Positions 21,630 through 32,717 of a DNA stretch of 64,000 nt are shown here, one piece after another. The DNA lies in assembly GCA_002803225.1 (NCBI GenBank), contig NXFV01000112.1, positions 62,001-126,000 of the forward strand. The letters are read 5' to 3'. The position numbers and the translations under genes were made by a program. Position 1 is the first letter of the stretch, and the number at the start of each line of letters is the position of its first letter. The DNA comes from Gamarada debralockiae. Lineage: Eukaryota; Ascomycota; Leotiomycetes; Helotiales; Hyphodiscaceae. A model generated the notes under the pieces. It was not told the DNA's origin and searched no databases. It saw nothing but the letters and a program-made list of their open reading frames with translations.

Positions 21630-22920
21630 ATGGCACCCTCTGCTACTGAAACCACAACTCTCCCAACTCGCACTGTCGAGCCAACAGTCAAATTGGCCTC
21701 CAACACTGGCCCCTATAAAGAGCTTGCTCCAATTGGGTACTCGAAGCAGGCTGAGGAGCAGGGAAAAGATGGTCACAGGGCTGCCAAGGTGTGGGCAAAA
21801 CATGCCACTTTCCAAGGACCTTCCTAACCTGAACTATACAGTACAAAAACTACCTCCCAACCTGGGGCAATGAGAAATACCCTGCCCTTGAGCCCTTCCA
21901 ACACCGAGACCATGGGCTCGATGCAGATCCAAGCTTCCCAGAGCTCCTCGCACCAGGCGTCACCACAAACGACCTCACTCCAACAATCGGTACTGAAATC
22001 ACTGGCGTACAACTCAGCAAGCTTAGCTCAGCCGGTAAAGATCAGCTCGCTCGATTTGTAGCCCAGCGTAAAGTAGTTGCTTTCAGAGACCAGGACTTCG
22101 CAGACTTGCCAATCAACGAGGCTCTCGACTACGGCCGATACTTTGGACGCCTCCATATTCACCCAACTTCCGGCGCCCCTGAAGGTTACCCTGAGGTTCA
22201 CCTTGTCCATAGAGGAACTGGTGACAAGACTGCAGAGTCATTCTTCGAGACCAGAACTAGCTCTGTGGCGTGGCACTCTGATGTTTCGTACGAAGTTCAA
22301 CCTCCAGGAACCACTTTCTTATATATCTTGGACGTCCCAGAAGTTGGAGGAGATACTCTCTTTGCCAATCAGGTTGAGGCATACAATCGATTGAGTCCGG
22401 GGTTCCAGGAGCGACTTCATGGGTTGAAGGCTACCCATTCCGGAATCGAACAAGTAGATGCCTCTAGACAGAAGGGAGGCGCTGTTCGCAGAGAGCCGGT
22501 AATCAGCGAGCATCCCATTGTCAGGACCCATCCTGTTACCGGAGAGAAAGCATTATACGTGAACCCTCAATGTAAGCCCGACAACTCCTCTGATGATCTT
22601 CACCACTGACGTGTCCGCAAGTTACCCGCAACATCGTTGGATACAAGCAAGAAGAGAGTGATGCGCTTTTGGTGAGGACCCTTGAGCTGCTGTGCCACCT
22701 CCAAAAAGCTGACCCAGTCCAGAAATTTTTGTATGACCATATTGCGTATGGTGCTGATTTCCAGGCTCGCGTGAAATGGGCTGAAAAGACTGTGGTGGTG
22801 TGGGATAACAGGGTTACTCTACACTCCGCTCTGGTCGATTGGAAGAGTGGACAGCGAAGACACTTGGCTCGTATTACGCCGCAAGCAGAGGCTCCAGTTG
22901 AGACACCTTTCAAAACCTGA
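21630..22920 (+). CDS. TauD/TfdA-family Fe(II)/2-oxoglutarate dioxygenase
   Basis: A non-heme iron dioxygenase similar to taurine/sulfonate dioxygenases. In yeast the relative Jlp1 releases sulfite from sulfonates, but the substrate here is not shown. Three exons: 21630-21788, 21842-22571, 22622-22920; 395 aa. The iron ligands are visible as WHSDVSYE (HxD) and the distal His in LHSALVDW, followed by the 2OG-binding Arg in RRHLARI. Other family pieces: VVAFRDQDF, YGRYFGRLHIHPTSG, DVPEVGGDTLFANQ, HPVTGEKALYVNPQ and, across the last intron, FTRNIVGYK. The last acceptor is CGCAAG, weak but required by frame. The N-terminal 50 residues are Thr/Ala-rich without a targeting signal. Confidence 0.93.
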
Positions 22921-23073
22921 AATTCCTGTGTAGCTTAGATGTCGCTGGCAGTAATGATATTTCTCCAGATGCCCGAAAGAAGTTGAGTGTATGCCACTTG
23001 GAATGCGCTGAATCAACGCAGAGTGATAGGAGTGCCTAGTTGTGAGAGTTGAACTGTTTTCCTTTGCTGCTCT

Positions 23074-24348
23074 TCAAAGAAAAGTGGGTATAATGTCAAG
23101 TTTCTTCCTCTTTTGTTGCTCTTTCTCCCCTTTCTCTTTTGCCAACCGTGCCTGTTCTCTTCTGGCACGCCGCCCGCTGATGTCAGATAATGCACAAGGC
23201 GGCTCGACCTCCGTAAAGCTTGCTCTTGGCGGCTCTCTTTCGACAGTAGCAACTGCTACTGTAGATGGAGTCAAGGCTGATCTCTGGACTGATTCAGAAG
23301 TTTGAGTGACCGATGAAGACGACACAGCCGGACGTGAGCTCGAGGAAGAAATGACTTTGGAGATCCGCGCTCGATCAATCGGCTCCAGTTTTGGGGCAGG
23401 TATTGGAGCATTGAGATCGTCGTCTCCGTCTGACGATGCAGTGGATGCATCTGAATGTAGTACATGAGCAGGTTGAGGATTATTTTTGGATAGCGGAGAA
23501 TCCGAAGCCATTCTTTGACAGGGGGTTGTCTTCGACTGGGCTTGGAAACCAGCGGCAGCCCGAGTTGTGGCCTTAACGGATCCGACCTTTGACAATGAAG
23601 CAGCCTTCTTTCTGGGACTGTCCATCAACCCATGTAGGGTGGTCCCAACATAAGGAAGGCCATCTTCATCGCTATCGGTATCGTCGACATCTGCTTTCTT
23701 CCCGAGCAATCCCTCAATAGCGTTTCTTTGGGTCTTGGAGCGGGCGACTCCCTCAACCCTTCGTTTTGTGTGATCTGGCATTCTATCGGTGACTGGCCTC
23801 GAGATTGAGCTGATGGTTTCGGCATTGCGAGCTTTCACCATCTTCTCCTGCCTCTTATACTCTGCTGCGTGTAGATGGACAGTCCATTTTTGGGCAACTG
23901 TTAAGAACTCATCTTCGACCATGCGATACTTATCATCTCGGTCCATGCCATCATCCATAAATCTACGTCCTCTGGTCAGCTGATGCATAGCAAATGTGCA
24001 GATCAACTGACCTTTCTGATGGAGGTTCCGGCGGTGGAGGTGTTGAATGTGTACGTGCTTATCAAATCAGGGTCAGAAGACATCGTATTAAACTTGTGAA
24101 CTCACCTCGAGTCTTCTGTTTGCTTGATGTACCTGCCGTTTCTTCTGTGCTATCCTCAGACCCTGATTCCTCAACTCTTGCGCGCTTTGGAGGTTTAGTT
24201 GTCGTAGCGGCTGGCTTTTTAGGGCGAGTTACGGCTGTAGAGCTCCCACCTTTCCGCATCCATGGCAGTATTCGGGGCATCCTGGATATGGCTGGCTGGT
24301 CAGGTGAAGGAAGATCAAACAAATCAATCCAGTCCAGGTGGGCGGTAC
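23074..24348 (-). CDS. Uncharacterised fungal protein, 5' end unresolved
   Basis: Not recognised. Three exons follow from clean splice sites: 24106-24348, 24012-24057 and 23074-23971, reading continuously through GTAHLDWIDLFDLPSP, PRILPWMRKGGSSTAV, KRARVEESGSEDSTEE, THSTPPPPEPPSERGRRF and MDDGMDRDDKYRMVEDEFL to a basic tail ending KKLDIIPTFL. The region after residue 150 is Ser/Thr/Lys-rich and probably disordered; RRARREQARLAKEKGEKE looks like a basic helix. The first exon is preceded by CTAATAAC and CTTTTAG, so at least one more exon carrying the ATG must lie upstream. A candidate beginning MPSHPLKALVLRHFECG at about 24542 cannot be joined without doubt. Composition suggests a nuclear protein; function unknown. 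Confidence 0.7.
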
Positions 24349-24997
24349 CTAAAAGCCCAACGAATGACGAAAGTTATTAGTTGAAGATGATCCAGAGGCG
24401 GCTGGCTTCTGGAAACCTTGAGTTCGAGATCAAGAATCTTTGAGGGAAAGTGCGCTGCCACGCCGAGTCATTGACATGACCTTTCAGACACGACTCCACA
24501 CTCGAAATGACGCAATACTAACGCTTTCAAAGGGTGTGATGGCATCAATAGACACAGTACGATTCGTCAGATTGATAGATGAGTTTTGTGCAACTCTTTG
24601 TGCAAATGGAGATTAGATGGTGAAGGAAGACGGTTCGTGATGCCTTGTTTCTGAGGACCTGACACCAAATATTTCTCCGAAGTTCATCCGACATGCTCAC
24701 CAAATGGAAGGCTACGGAAATTTAGGCATGTCAAGATTCATCTACAGCCCTTGAACGACATTCAGCCCTTTACATGACATGCGTTAGGCAGCATCCGATC
24801 TGATCAGGGGACTGCTTTCTACCAATTCATGAATGGTGGTATAGTAGATATCAAGATATGCTGCTGCCATTATTTGAATCATCTTGGACTGGTGTTCACC
24901 TGGTCTTGGACCTGGCGTATTCTCCAGAGTCATCTAGCGACTCTACAGCCTCTACCTTTCCATGAAAGTCCGGAATCCTTTCTTCTAAGACAACCAA
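24349..24997. other. Divergent region upstream of the kinase gene
   Basis: About 650 bp between the minus-strand unknown gene and the plus-strand kinase gene. It probably contains the missing first exon or exons of the former (open stretches with ALVLRHFECGVV and NDSAWQRTFPQRFLISNS in different frames around 24430-24545) and both promoters. Confidence 0.45.
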
Positions 24998-27579
24998 ATG
25001 TCTTTAATATTCCGAGCTCCGTATGATGATTCGAGTGCAGACTCAATTGAGGATTCTGAAAATAATGTGTCTAACGCTCCGGCAAATGACAATCATGCCT
25101 CGACTGATTCTATACTAAGAAGTAGTCTTCAGACCCCTTTGGCTCTAGCACGACTGAGCGGTTCACATCCACATTTGCCCAATATTCAACCACATCAACA
25201 TTCGACGCTGTTCTATCTCTCTTTGATAGAGGGACGTTGTAGGACACAAGCAGCCAGCGTTCTCAACGCCAGACGCCGTCCAGAGGAATACTTGCCAGAA
25301 AATCACCCCGAAGTTCATGGTCTTGCCCAACATCTCTTTAGGGAGATGACAAAGGAGCTTCATAAAGCTGGCGTACTCCCTGACGAGTTTGCGGGCCAAG
25401 AGCTTAGTGAAATTCGAAGAAACTACTTGTCGTCCTTCGATACGGTTCTCCACAACATTGCGGCCAAAAAAACAAATGAATTCCAAGATAACAACACGTA
25501 CAGCTCGCTCTTTGACCGATCCAATGCTTACGCAATAGGCGGAGACCTGCTATCAACTTCCTTTTCAAACGCAAAATCTTTTGCATTACAACGATACACC
25601 ATGGCTTCTGGCGCAGGAGAGCTAATTCCGGCTTTCCCTTCACTCTCGCTGAAAGATACTGCCTACAAGACTCAGGTAAGTAGCTTCTTAGCATCTTCCT
25701 GTTGTGCTTCTGCCTCTTGGTCATGAATTCACAATCCTCAATCATATTTTTGCGTCCCCGTTTTCTCCAGCCCATCAAGCTACATTACTAACCTTTCTTG
25801 CAGTATAAAGAGCTATGTTTGCTCGGAAAGGGCGGTTTTGGCAAGGTGTACAAGGCGTTCCACAAACTAGACAAGTGTGAGTGTCCCTGATTCTCAGCGC
25901 ACTATTTCCTACACCGAATGTCTCGCGAGGTTTTGACTCTCTGGAAACGTTTTGAAAGCAGCCGACTTATGAGACATTGCCACAACTCCAAATTCTACCT
26001 CATTGGGCAATGTTGACTCCGAGATCTTGCAGGTAACTACGCCATTAAGAAAGTGGTCATAGGAGCAGACATACTCGGAGGCGGCAACCAACAGGACAAG
26101 ACTGAAGAGCTCCTCTCAGAACTTCGAACTCTAGCGCGCCTAAATCATAGAAACATAGTGCGGTATCATCATAGTTGGGCTGAGCAACAACCACCAAAGC
26201 TACCTGGAGATTCATCAAGGCAAGTCACGTTTCAATATGTTTTCCAAGGATCAAACTGACAATTCAATAGTGCGTCTGAGTCAGGAGAAGAACCTGACGC
26301 CCCTGTGGCCAAGTTGAAAGATATGAAAAACTTGAAAGATGGTCCTTCCAAAATCGACAAGCATCTTAAAGATCATTTGATCAGGGAATCACGCCATGTG
26401 CGCCAGGTATCTCGGATGATTGATGAAAGTCAAGACGGGATTGTCTTTGAACATTCTGCATCATCCGCCAACACTGCTGGATTTGCCAATAGACAGAACC
26501 AGTCACGCAAGGTGGAGAAAGCATTGGTCAATGTCAAAAAATCTTTCTTTCGCTCTCCAAACTCTCCAGATGAGACAGACAGCGACGAAAGTGCCGACGG
26601 CGAACATACTATTGACAACGAACATGTTATCGACAGCAAAAATAGCATCGACAATGAACATACCACTGAAGAGGTCCCGCGTGCTACAGAAATAGTCCAG
26701 CGCTCAGCTGTCAACTTCGATATCATTCTCTTTATCCAAATGTCACTCCATCCTATGAATCTGGACGACTACTTATGGCCGGAGCAGCAAAAGGCAGGTG
26801 AAAGGCCTATCAAGCACTGTTACCATACTCTCCCCACAGCGCGCATGCTGTTAGGAGTCCTCGATGGCGTCGACTATATCCACCGTCACAATATCGTCCA
26901 CAGAGACCTCAAGCCTTCCAATATCATGCTTTCGATTTCCGAAGATGAGAATTCATTGTTGGATGGCTCAATCAAAGTCAGCGATTGCCCTAGCTGCCGA
27001 GGCAATGACTGCAAGGAGCTTTATATTACACCGCACATTGGTGACTTCGGCCTGGTTGCTGATACCCAAGACCCTGAGTCTGAACCATCATTCGCCTTGG
27101 ACACCCCAACTATCTCGGGTGCCGCAATCACTTCCAATGCTGCAATAATCTCGAATGCCACAACCACCTTGAACACCGACGGCAAAATGATCGTGCCTCC
27201 TGCTCTCCCTGGTCTCTCTTCTCATCAACCGGGAACTCGCTTCTACCGCGCGCCAAACGCTCCTAAAAGCAAGTTGGTCATCTGCCCAAAACTTGATGTG
27301 TACAGTCTGGGTGTCATAGCTCTGGAGATGACTTATGAATTTGCTACTCGGTCGGAGCGTGCGTTCGAGCTTAACAAGTTGAAGGACGGCATTTTGCCAC
27401 AGGGTTTCGAGAGTCATGATATGGCAGAAGGAATCAAGCATATGCTGTGTAGAGAGCGTGGTCAGCGATGGGGATGTACGGAAGTGCGAAGATGGTTGGA
27501 GGGTTTGATCAAGGAGGCACAAATGGAGAAGGCAGAGAAGGAGCATGCGGAGAAGGCTGAGGATGCGAGCGACGCATGA
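24998..27579 (+). CDS. Protein kinase of the eIF2alpha-kinase (HRI/PERK-like) type
   Basis: Four exons: 24998-25675, 25804-25876, 26033-26219, 26271-27579; 748 aa. Kinase motifs: glycine loop LGKGGFGKVYKAF, ATP lysine in NYAIKKVVIG, Glu helix ELLSELRTLARLNHRNIVRY, catalytic HRDLKPSNIM, metal-binding HIGDFGLVAD, and DVYSLGVIALEM. A charged insert of about 165 residues (DSDESADGEHTIDNEHVID and neighbours) splits the N-lobe before IILFIQMSLHPMNLDDYLW. That split N-lobe plus the GDFGL context is the hallmark of eIF2alpha kinases. The 226-residue N-terminal region contains no GCN2-type RWD or HisRS domain, so it is more like HRI/PERK than Gcn2; stress signal unknown. Odd points: intron 3 has a GC donor, and the usual APE triplet reads APN (FYRAPNAPKSK). 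Confidence 0.85.
26220..26270 (+). other. GC-AG intron in the kinase gene
   Basis: The exon ends TCATCAAG and the intron begins GCAAGT, ending CAATAG. Only this junction (phase 2, completing a Ser codon) keeps the kinase frame; continuing without splicing meets a stop 13 codons later. GC-AG introns are a known minority class. Confidence 0.8.
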
Positions 27580-28109
27580 CGAGGAGCTTGTATGTGAACG
27601 ATTATTTTGATACCTAGGGGCATATTCGTGGCATAACTCATAAAAGGGCAAGGGATGGGACATCTGCGACTGGCAGTACAGGAACTGGTAAGGTCATTCG
27701 ACACATTACATATAGTATCGGACATCGAATTGAAAGAAATACCCAATCATCCACGGGGGTTTGAGCAATTTGAAACAGATTGGTCACTCCTCTGAACCGG
27801 ACCCAGGAGAAAGTTTCGATCGTTCAGTTTTCAGGGATTGACAAACTGGACCTTGGGTCAATTGAAAGGTCAATGATCTACCGCGTTTGTATGATTGAGC
27901 GGGAAGTTCTCGATTCCTGTTACGCCTTTTCGCATTTGAAGCCTCAAATTTCAAACGTTCAATTCGTTTTAGAGATCGGTAGCTGGAGACACTTAAGAGA
28001 ATTTAAATTCAACAACTTTTCATTCCACACAACTACTCCGCACAGCCCTAATGCGGCCTCCCCCCTCCAACCCCTCGTATGCGATTATCTCACACCCAAC
28101 CATCAACAT
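27580..28109. other. Convergent intergenic region
   Basis: About 530 bp between the kinase gene and the alcohol dehydrogenase gene, both ending here. No supported gene; it holds both 3' UTRs. Confidence 0.6.
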
Positions 28110-29715
28110 TTACTTTGTAAATCTCTTCAAAGCCGGGCTACCAGGGCAGGGTGGGTCAGAGAACTTAGTCTGAACGAAGACTTTCTGCATCCCATCCTCC
28201 TTCTTTTCAAACTTGTCATAAACAACAGCCAAGTCATCCATCAATACTCGGTGAGAGACCATTCTCAGAGGGTCGATCTCGCCCGTCTGGATCATTTTGA
28301 GGAGTTGTTCCCAGTATTTTTGTACAGGTGCTTGGCCATTGCCAATCAATCTGACGCCTCGTTGCACTATCGTCCTCATTAGCCAGGCCGATCTCGAAGA
28401 TTGAATGTGGATCACGCACTCAAACTTCCAATATTGAAATGATTCATAAATCCAACATAAACACCAGTGATACCACAGCGTCCATAGCTACGAACAGAAG
28501 TAATCATCTCATTCACAATCTCGGAAGTATCGGTCTCAGCACCAAGCATGAGCTCAAAGTAATGAGCCCATCCCTTTGCGTACTCGCCGGCAGCACACTC
28601 AAGAGCGACATCTGGGCCTCGAGGAACCATCTCCTTCAACTTTGAAGTCACAGATGTACCGCGAGGAAGAGCGCTGTAGTCGATTGTCTCAGCATTGGGG
28701 TATTTTTGTTTGATGTGGTCTAGTCGCCAATTGCTGTCGATCATGATGACGCGAGATGCACCGTTGAGGAAGGCGAAGTCGCAGCACATTTGTCCGATTG
28801 GACCTAGTTAGGTCAGTAGCTGCTGCAAAATTGTGGGAGCTGATCGTACCGGCTCCCCAGATCGCAACAACGTCGCCTTTCTCGACCCCAGTGTCGACAA
28901 CACAGTTCCAAGATGTGGCGAGAACGTCTGATAGGTATAGTCCTTTCTCATCCGGAACATCTTCCGGGAGCTTCAGGAGATTGACGTCTCCGTATGGAAC
29001 TCTCACGTATTCAGCTTGTCCACCAGCGAAACCACCTGTGAGGTGAGAGTAGCCGAATATTCCAGCGGTTCTTCCACCATACTGTCAAGGTTGTTAGTGA
29101 CACATAAAACTCAAGTAGGCGAGGTTTCTTACCAGTCCATATTCCATGCTGTTAGAATTCGTCTTCTCGCATTGAGAAGACTGCTTCTTCCTGCAGTAAT
29201 AACACTTCACAAAGTCAGTACAGCTTTTTGAACGGAGCTAGAAATTCCATACATCACCACAGGCAATCTGGAAAGAAGCCACAACTCGATCTCCCTTCTG
29301 AAGTCCCTTAACACCAGGACCCATAGACTCAACCCTGCCGCAAAATTCATGACCAAGGATATCGCCCTTCTCCATCTGCACAACTGTGCCATGTATCAAA
29401 TGAAGATCGCTGCCACAAATAGTGCTGCCTGTGACCTTTAAAATAACATCTCGGTCCTCAACTACTCTCGGTTTGGGGACCTCGCCTTCAAGTCCCCGTT
29501 AGAAAGAGTTTTAAGGGAATGATAGAGAGGAGGTTGGACTTACAGATCTGAACATTATTCTTCCCCATCCAGCACAATGCTTGCATCTTCTCACCGCTTG
29601 GATCAGCATACTTCTGGCGGTCACGGCCTGGGTTTGTGATGTCTTGTTCTGTGGTCGCGTTATCGCCGTGGCCAATGGCCTTTTCGAGAAGTGCTGCCGC
29701 TTGACTGAGAGCCAT
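28110..29715 (-). CDS. Zinc-dependent alcohol dehydrogenase (MDR superfamily, formaldehyde-dehydrogenase-like)
   Basis: Six exons read continuously: 29544-29715, 29253-29485, 29133-29204, 28850-29081, 28420-28803 and 28110-28366; 449 aa. Catalytic-zinc residues lie in TICGSDLHLIHG and GHEFCGRVESMGPGV. The structural zinc site CGDCYYCRKKQSSQC is assembled across intron 2. The Rossmann turn is VAIWGAGPIGQMCCDFAF, assembled across intron 4. The remainder resembles the glutathione-independent formaldehyde dehydrogenase-like branch (ALECAAGEYAKGWAHYFEL, GITGVYVGFMNHFNIGSL). The substrate is not determined by sequence. The 57-residue N-terminal extension before MQALCWMGKNNVQI is polar and not obviously a targeting peptide. 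The last acceptor (GATAG at 28367) was chosen because it restores SLMQRGVRLIGNGQAP; the nearer AGs break the frame. Confidence 0.93.
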
Positions 29716-30247
29716 CTTGAATTATGGTTTAAAAGTTTTGAAAATGGAACATAAATGGAATAAAGTAATTGTGGAAGATGTTGGATATTCATAACGAAAG
29801 AAGAGTGCATTTAACTCATTACGTCATGAAGCGAAGACGTCAGTACTTTTCTGAACCCCAGCTTCATTACGAGAAGAAATTTATCACCAATCTTTTAGAA
29901 AGAAACTCCAGCTATATTGAAGAAAATATTTGAAAACTCATTCTGGAGTTATTAATGAAAGGGGGGATTCCGAAGGGTTTCATTTCCCCAAACTTCCCCA
30001 ACTTTGCCTCATCGGAAAGTAGCCCGAAGAAGCGGATTTGACGGCTCGGTTTTGGCACCGCCTGGATGGAACAAAAAAAGAGACTTTTCGTTTCACTAAG
30101 CTGCATGAGTAATTGAAAGCAAGGCTGCAGAAGGCTCAACCTGGTCCGTAGGAATGAGATGAGTGATCGAATAGATATCCCCCCTTATCCGACCCCATGT
30201 GACCCCACTTCTCGATCTAGAAACAAAGTGGCCAGCCCACCTAGACA
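29716..30247. other. Region upstream of the ADH gene
   Basis: Holds the ADH promoter. No supported gene. The open frame at 30096-30305 (-) continues the LINE-like relic next to it without recognisable motifs. Confidence 0.5.
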
Positions 30248-30460
30248 TTACCTTTCTGCTGTAGTGACATGGCTTACCCGAACCCCGTGAACAAACACAG
30301 GCCACAGACCTGGAATAATGCAGGCAGAGGGCTCAACCCAGGCTCCCGCCCGTACGAGCTTCTCCTTGCCTTCCTTCTCCTTCAACTGCACGAGTATATC
30401 TCCACTCGGGAGCTTCTTGATCCCGACTACCCCTGCCTCCATGCTTGCCTTCTGTGCCAC
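30248..30460 (-). mobile_element. Fragment of a Tad-like LINE ORF1 (gag-like) protein
   Basis: The minus-strand frame reads GVVGIKKLPSGDILVQLKEK then KLVRAGAWVEPSA and WPVFVHGVRVSHV. This is the conserved stretch of ORF1 in fungal non-LTR retrotransposons, where a leader of the type 'LxSGDIxxQ ... W ... PxxxVHGVRV' precedes the zinc knuckles. Only this piece of about 70 codons remains. No endonuclease or reverse transcriptase was found nearby, so it is a dead relic. Confidence 0.65.
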
Positions 30461-30512
30461 CTTCTGGACGAAGTAGGTGCATAGATATCAAAGGCGCGCC
30501 ACCCTCTCTCTC

Positions 30513-30650
30513 TCACACATGCAACTTAGTTTGAACACCGGCTTCCCACAATTTCGTCGCATATGCCACATCCTCGTCTCTGAAAAGCTCCGCAGCACCA
30601 ACGTCTACATTTTTCGAATACGGAAAGGCTGGTGAAAATCGCGCAAAAGC
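30513..30650 (-). pseudogene. Fragment of an alpha/beta-hydrolase (esterase/lipase family) gene
   Basis: The frame reads AFPYSKNVDVGAAELFRDED then VAYATKLWEAGVQTKLHV and a TGA. This matches the C-terminal part of Abhydrolase_3 enzymes, where the acid 'FRDEDVAYAxxLWxAGVxxELHV' is followed by W-P-G-x-F-H-G. The stop sits exactly where the Trp codon is expected (TGG to TGA), and neither the catalytic Ser (GDSAG) region nor the His follows. The remainder of the gene is absent. Confidence 0.7.
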
Positions 30651-30757
30651 TACTGAAGTGGTTCAACAACTTGGGTGGCTGATCGACGGGCTTGGAGATG
30701 AGATTTGCGAGATATGGCCCTTCGAAGAGAACCGCATCAATTGGGATATAACATATG

Positions 30758-30782
30758 AATCGCTCTATGCTTTTGAGCGATT
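30758..30782. repeat. Second AATCGCTC/GAGCGATT inverted repeat
   Basis: AATCGCTC, 9-nt spacer, GAGCGATT: the same inverted pair as at 13015-13041, here with 8-bp arms. A further GAGCGATT follows at 30849-30856. Confidence 0.75.
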
Positions 30783-31291
30783 AAAACGGATGTTTGGACA
30801 GCTAGTCACTGTCTTCAATGCCCTCGATTTCAGTTGCTAAGCCAGAGTGAGCGATTCAAGGACGTCAGGATCCAGTGAGCGCTATGTATTGAGACGTTCA
30901 ATATCTGAAATCGGAATAAAGGATTGATATCTTATATCCCAACTGCCACGGTATGAGGAAGGATGAAGGGTTTTCAGTATCGAGTCTAGGCGTCGGACTG
31001 GATATCTATTTGTGGGAGAGGGGTCCGGCCTTCATTGAAGACGCGACTGTGGATGAGAAATGAAAACGAACAGGGAGAGATTTGCCGACGACAGTAGTGG
31101 GGGTTTCCAGGCGACGCCGTCACGTGAAGCCCTCCAAGTCCCGTCTGTTACATTAAGTCAGACATCTTGATAGGAGGGACATACATATATCCTGGGAATC
31201 GATTGAAGTTGAAAACTTTCATTGTCGTAGCTTAATTGTTCTCGGCGTTTTATCACCAACGAAGCCTACCGACTCTCCCCCAAGTTCCTCT
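30783..31291. other. Intergenic region downstream of the Egt2-like gene
   Basis: About 500 bp with no supported gene. It contains one isolated CACGTG near 31122. Confidence 0.5.
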
Positions 31292-32717
31292 TTACATCTT
31301 AGCCTTCTCAAAATTCTCCCTTCCAGCTCTCTCACAGATCTCCTTCAATTTTTGCCCAGCCCATTCAAAATCCGACATATCTAAATACACCTGCCCGCTA
31401 AGTCTCATCCACCACTGATTCTGGAAGAAGTAAATAGCAATGAACGTCTTATGTTCTTCAATCAGCCTTCTCTCCATCCACTGCGTAGCCGTCATCCCGT
31501 GTACCGGATCCACAGTATTCACCCCTGGTATCTTGGTAGGGCTAGCCGTCAACGGAAGTCGAACGTTGACAAGACAGCAATTGGTCAAGGTGTGCGTGCT
31601 GTTGTCCATGACTTCAGTACCCAAGATCTTGGCAACAGTCTTTCCGCCTTCCTGTGCAAGCTTCGTGTTATATTCAATGATGGCCTTCTCACTACCACAA
31701 ACTTCCTCTCGCCATTTTAAAGCATCAGGAATGACCAGGTAGTTCGAGTTATCGATCGTTCCCACGAATTCGAAATTCTGCACAAAAGCGCTGTTGTCGC
31801 CAACTGGAAGAGGGTTGGGGGTTCCCACCGCACCACCACCTCTTGGTACGAAGCCATGAGATGTTGGAAGCGTGGACCTAATCAGATGTTGATTCCGTTC
31901 TGGGACGTAGAAGACGGCTACGCCTCGAGGTACGAAGAGCCATTTGTGGCAATTTGAGACGAAGAAGTCAGGGTCTAGAGCTGAGAGGTCGAGGTGAACA
32001 TGGCCAATACCGTGGGCTCCATCTATGAGAGAGAGAACTCCTTCTTCTTTGCAGATAGCTGTGAGGCTTTCGAAAGGCATCCGTACTCCAGGGAGCGATG
32101 AGACAGTGTCGAATATGGCAACGCGGGGAGTCTTTCCTTCTGATCGGGAGGCCTTGATGGCGTCTTTGAACACCTTGAGGAGATCGGCGTCCTCTATTGG
32201 ATATTCGATATGCATCTTTCTTGCTCGGACAACATCGTGATTGGCTTCACAGACGTATTCGACTGTCTTTCCACATGCTCCGTAGATTGTGTTGAAGTAC
32301 AGAATCTCGTCTTTTCCATCTCGGTCCCAGACAACATTCCTCAGCACTGTGTTAACCCCACTGGTAGCGTTTGGAACGTAAACAACAGTTGGGACTGGAG
32401 CATTGAGAACCTTTGCTATTGCGGCGCGGGACACGTCTAGCAATCTGGGGTATTCATAACGAATGAAGGGATCCGGAGTGGCCTCGCACTGGTCCATATA
32501 CTGCCTTTGTTTTTCTCGAATTACCCGAGGGAATGTTCCAAAGGAGCCTGATGATAAGCAAGAGATTAGGAAATGAATCAAAAGATGAAGTTAAACAATG
32601 AGTACCATGATTGAGGTTCTTGAAATTTGGGTCGAAGAGGAAGAGCTTCAGCATCTCCTTCCCAAAGGGAGTGCGCTTGTAGGTAGTGGAGTGTTCGACG
32701 GAGTTATTATTGCCCAT
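31292..32717 (-). CDS. PLP-dependent class V aminotransferase family protein (Egt2/isopenicillin-N-epimerase-like)
   Basis: A fold-type I PLP enzyme related to hercynylcysteine sulfoxide lyase (Egt2, last step of ergothioneine synthesis) and to isopenicillin N epimerase-like proteins. Two exons, 32606-32717 and 31292-32547 (58-nt intron, GTACTC..CATCAG), 455 aa from MGNNNSVEHSTTYKRTPFGK. The junction rebuilds NLNHGSFGTFPR, the typical start of this family. The PLP lysine is in SNCHKWLFVPRG, the pyridine-ring Asp/His in SLIDGAHGIGHVHLDL, and NATSGVNTVLRN is also conserved. The frame remains open to an earlier ATG at 32894 (MRIHPLLLLFSHYIC), which would add a hydrophobic leader; I prefer the internal start because the family begins there. 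No Egt1 partner is in the window, so the exact reaction is open. Confidence 0.88.
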
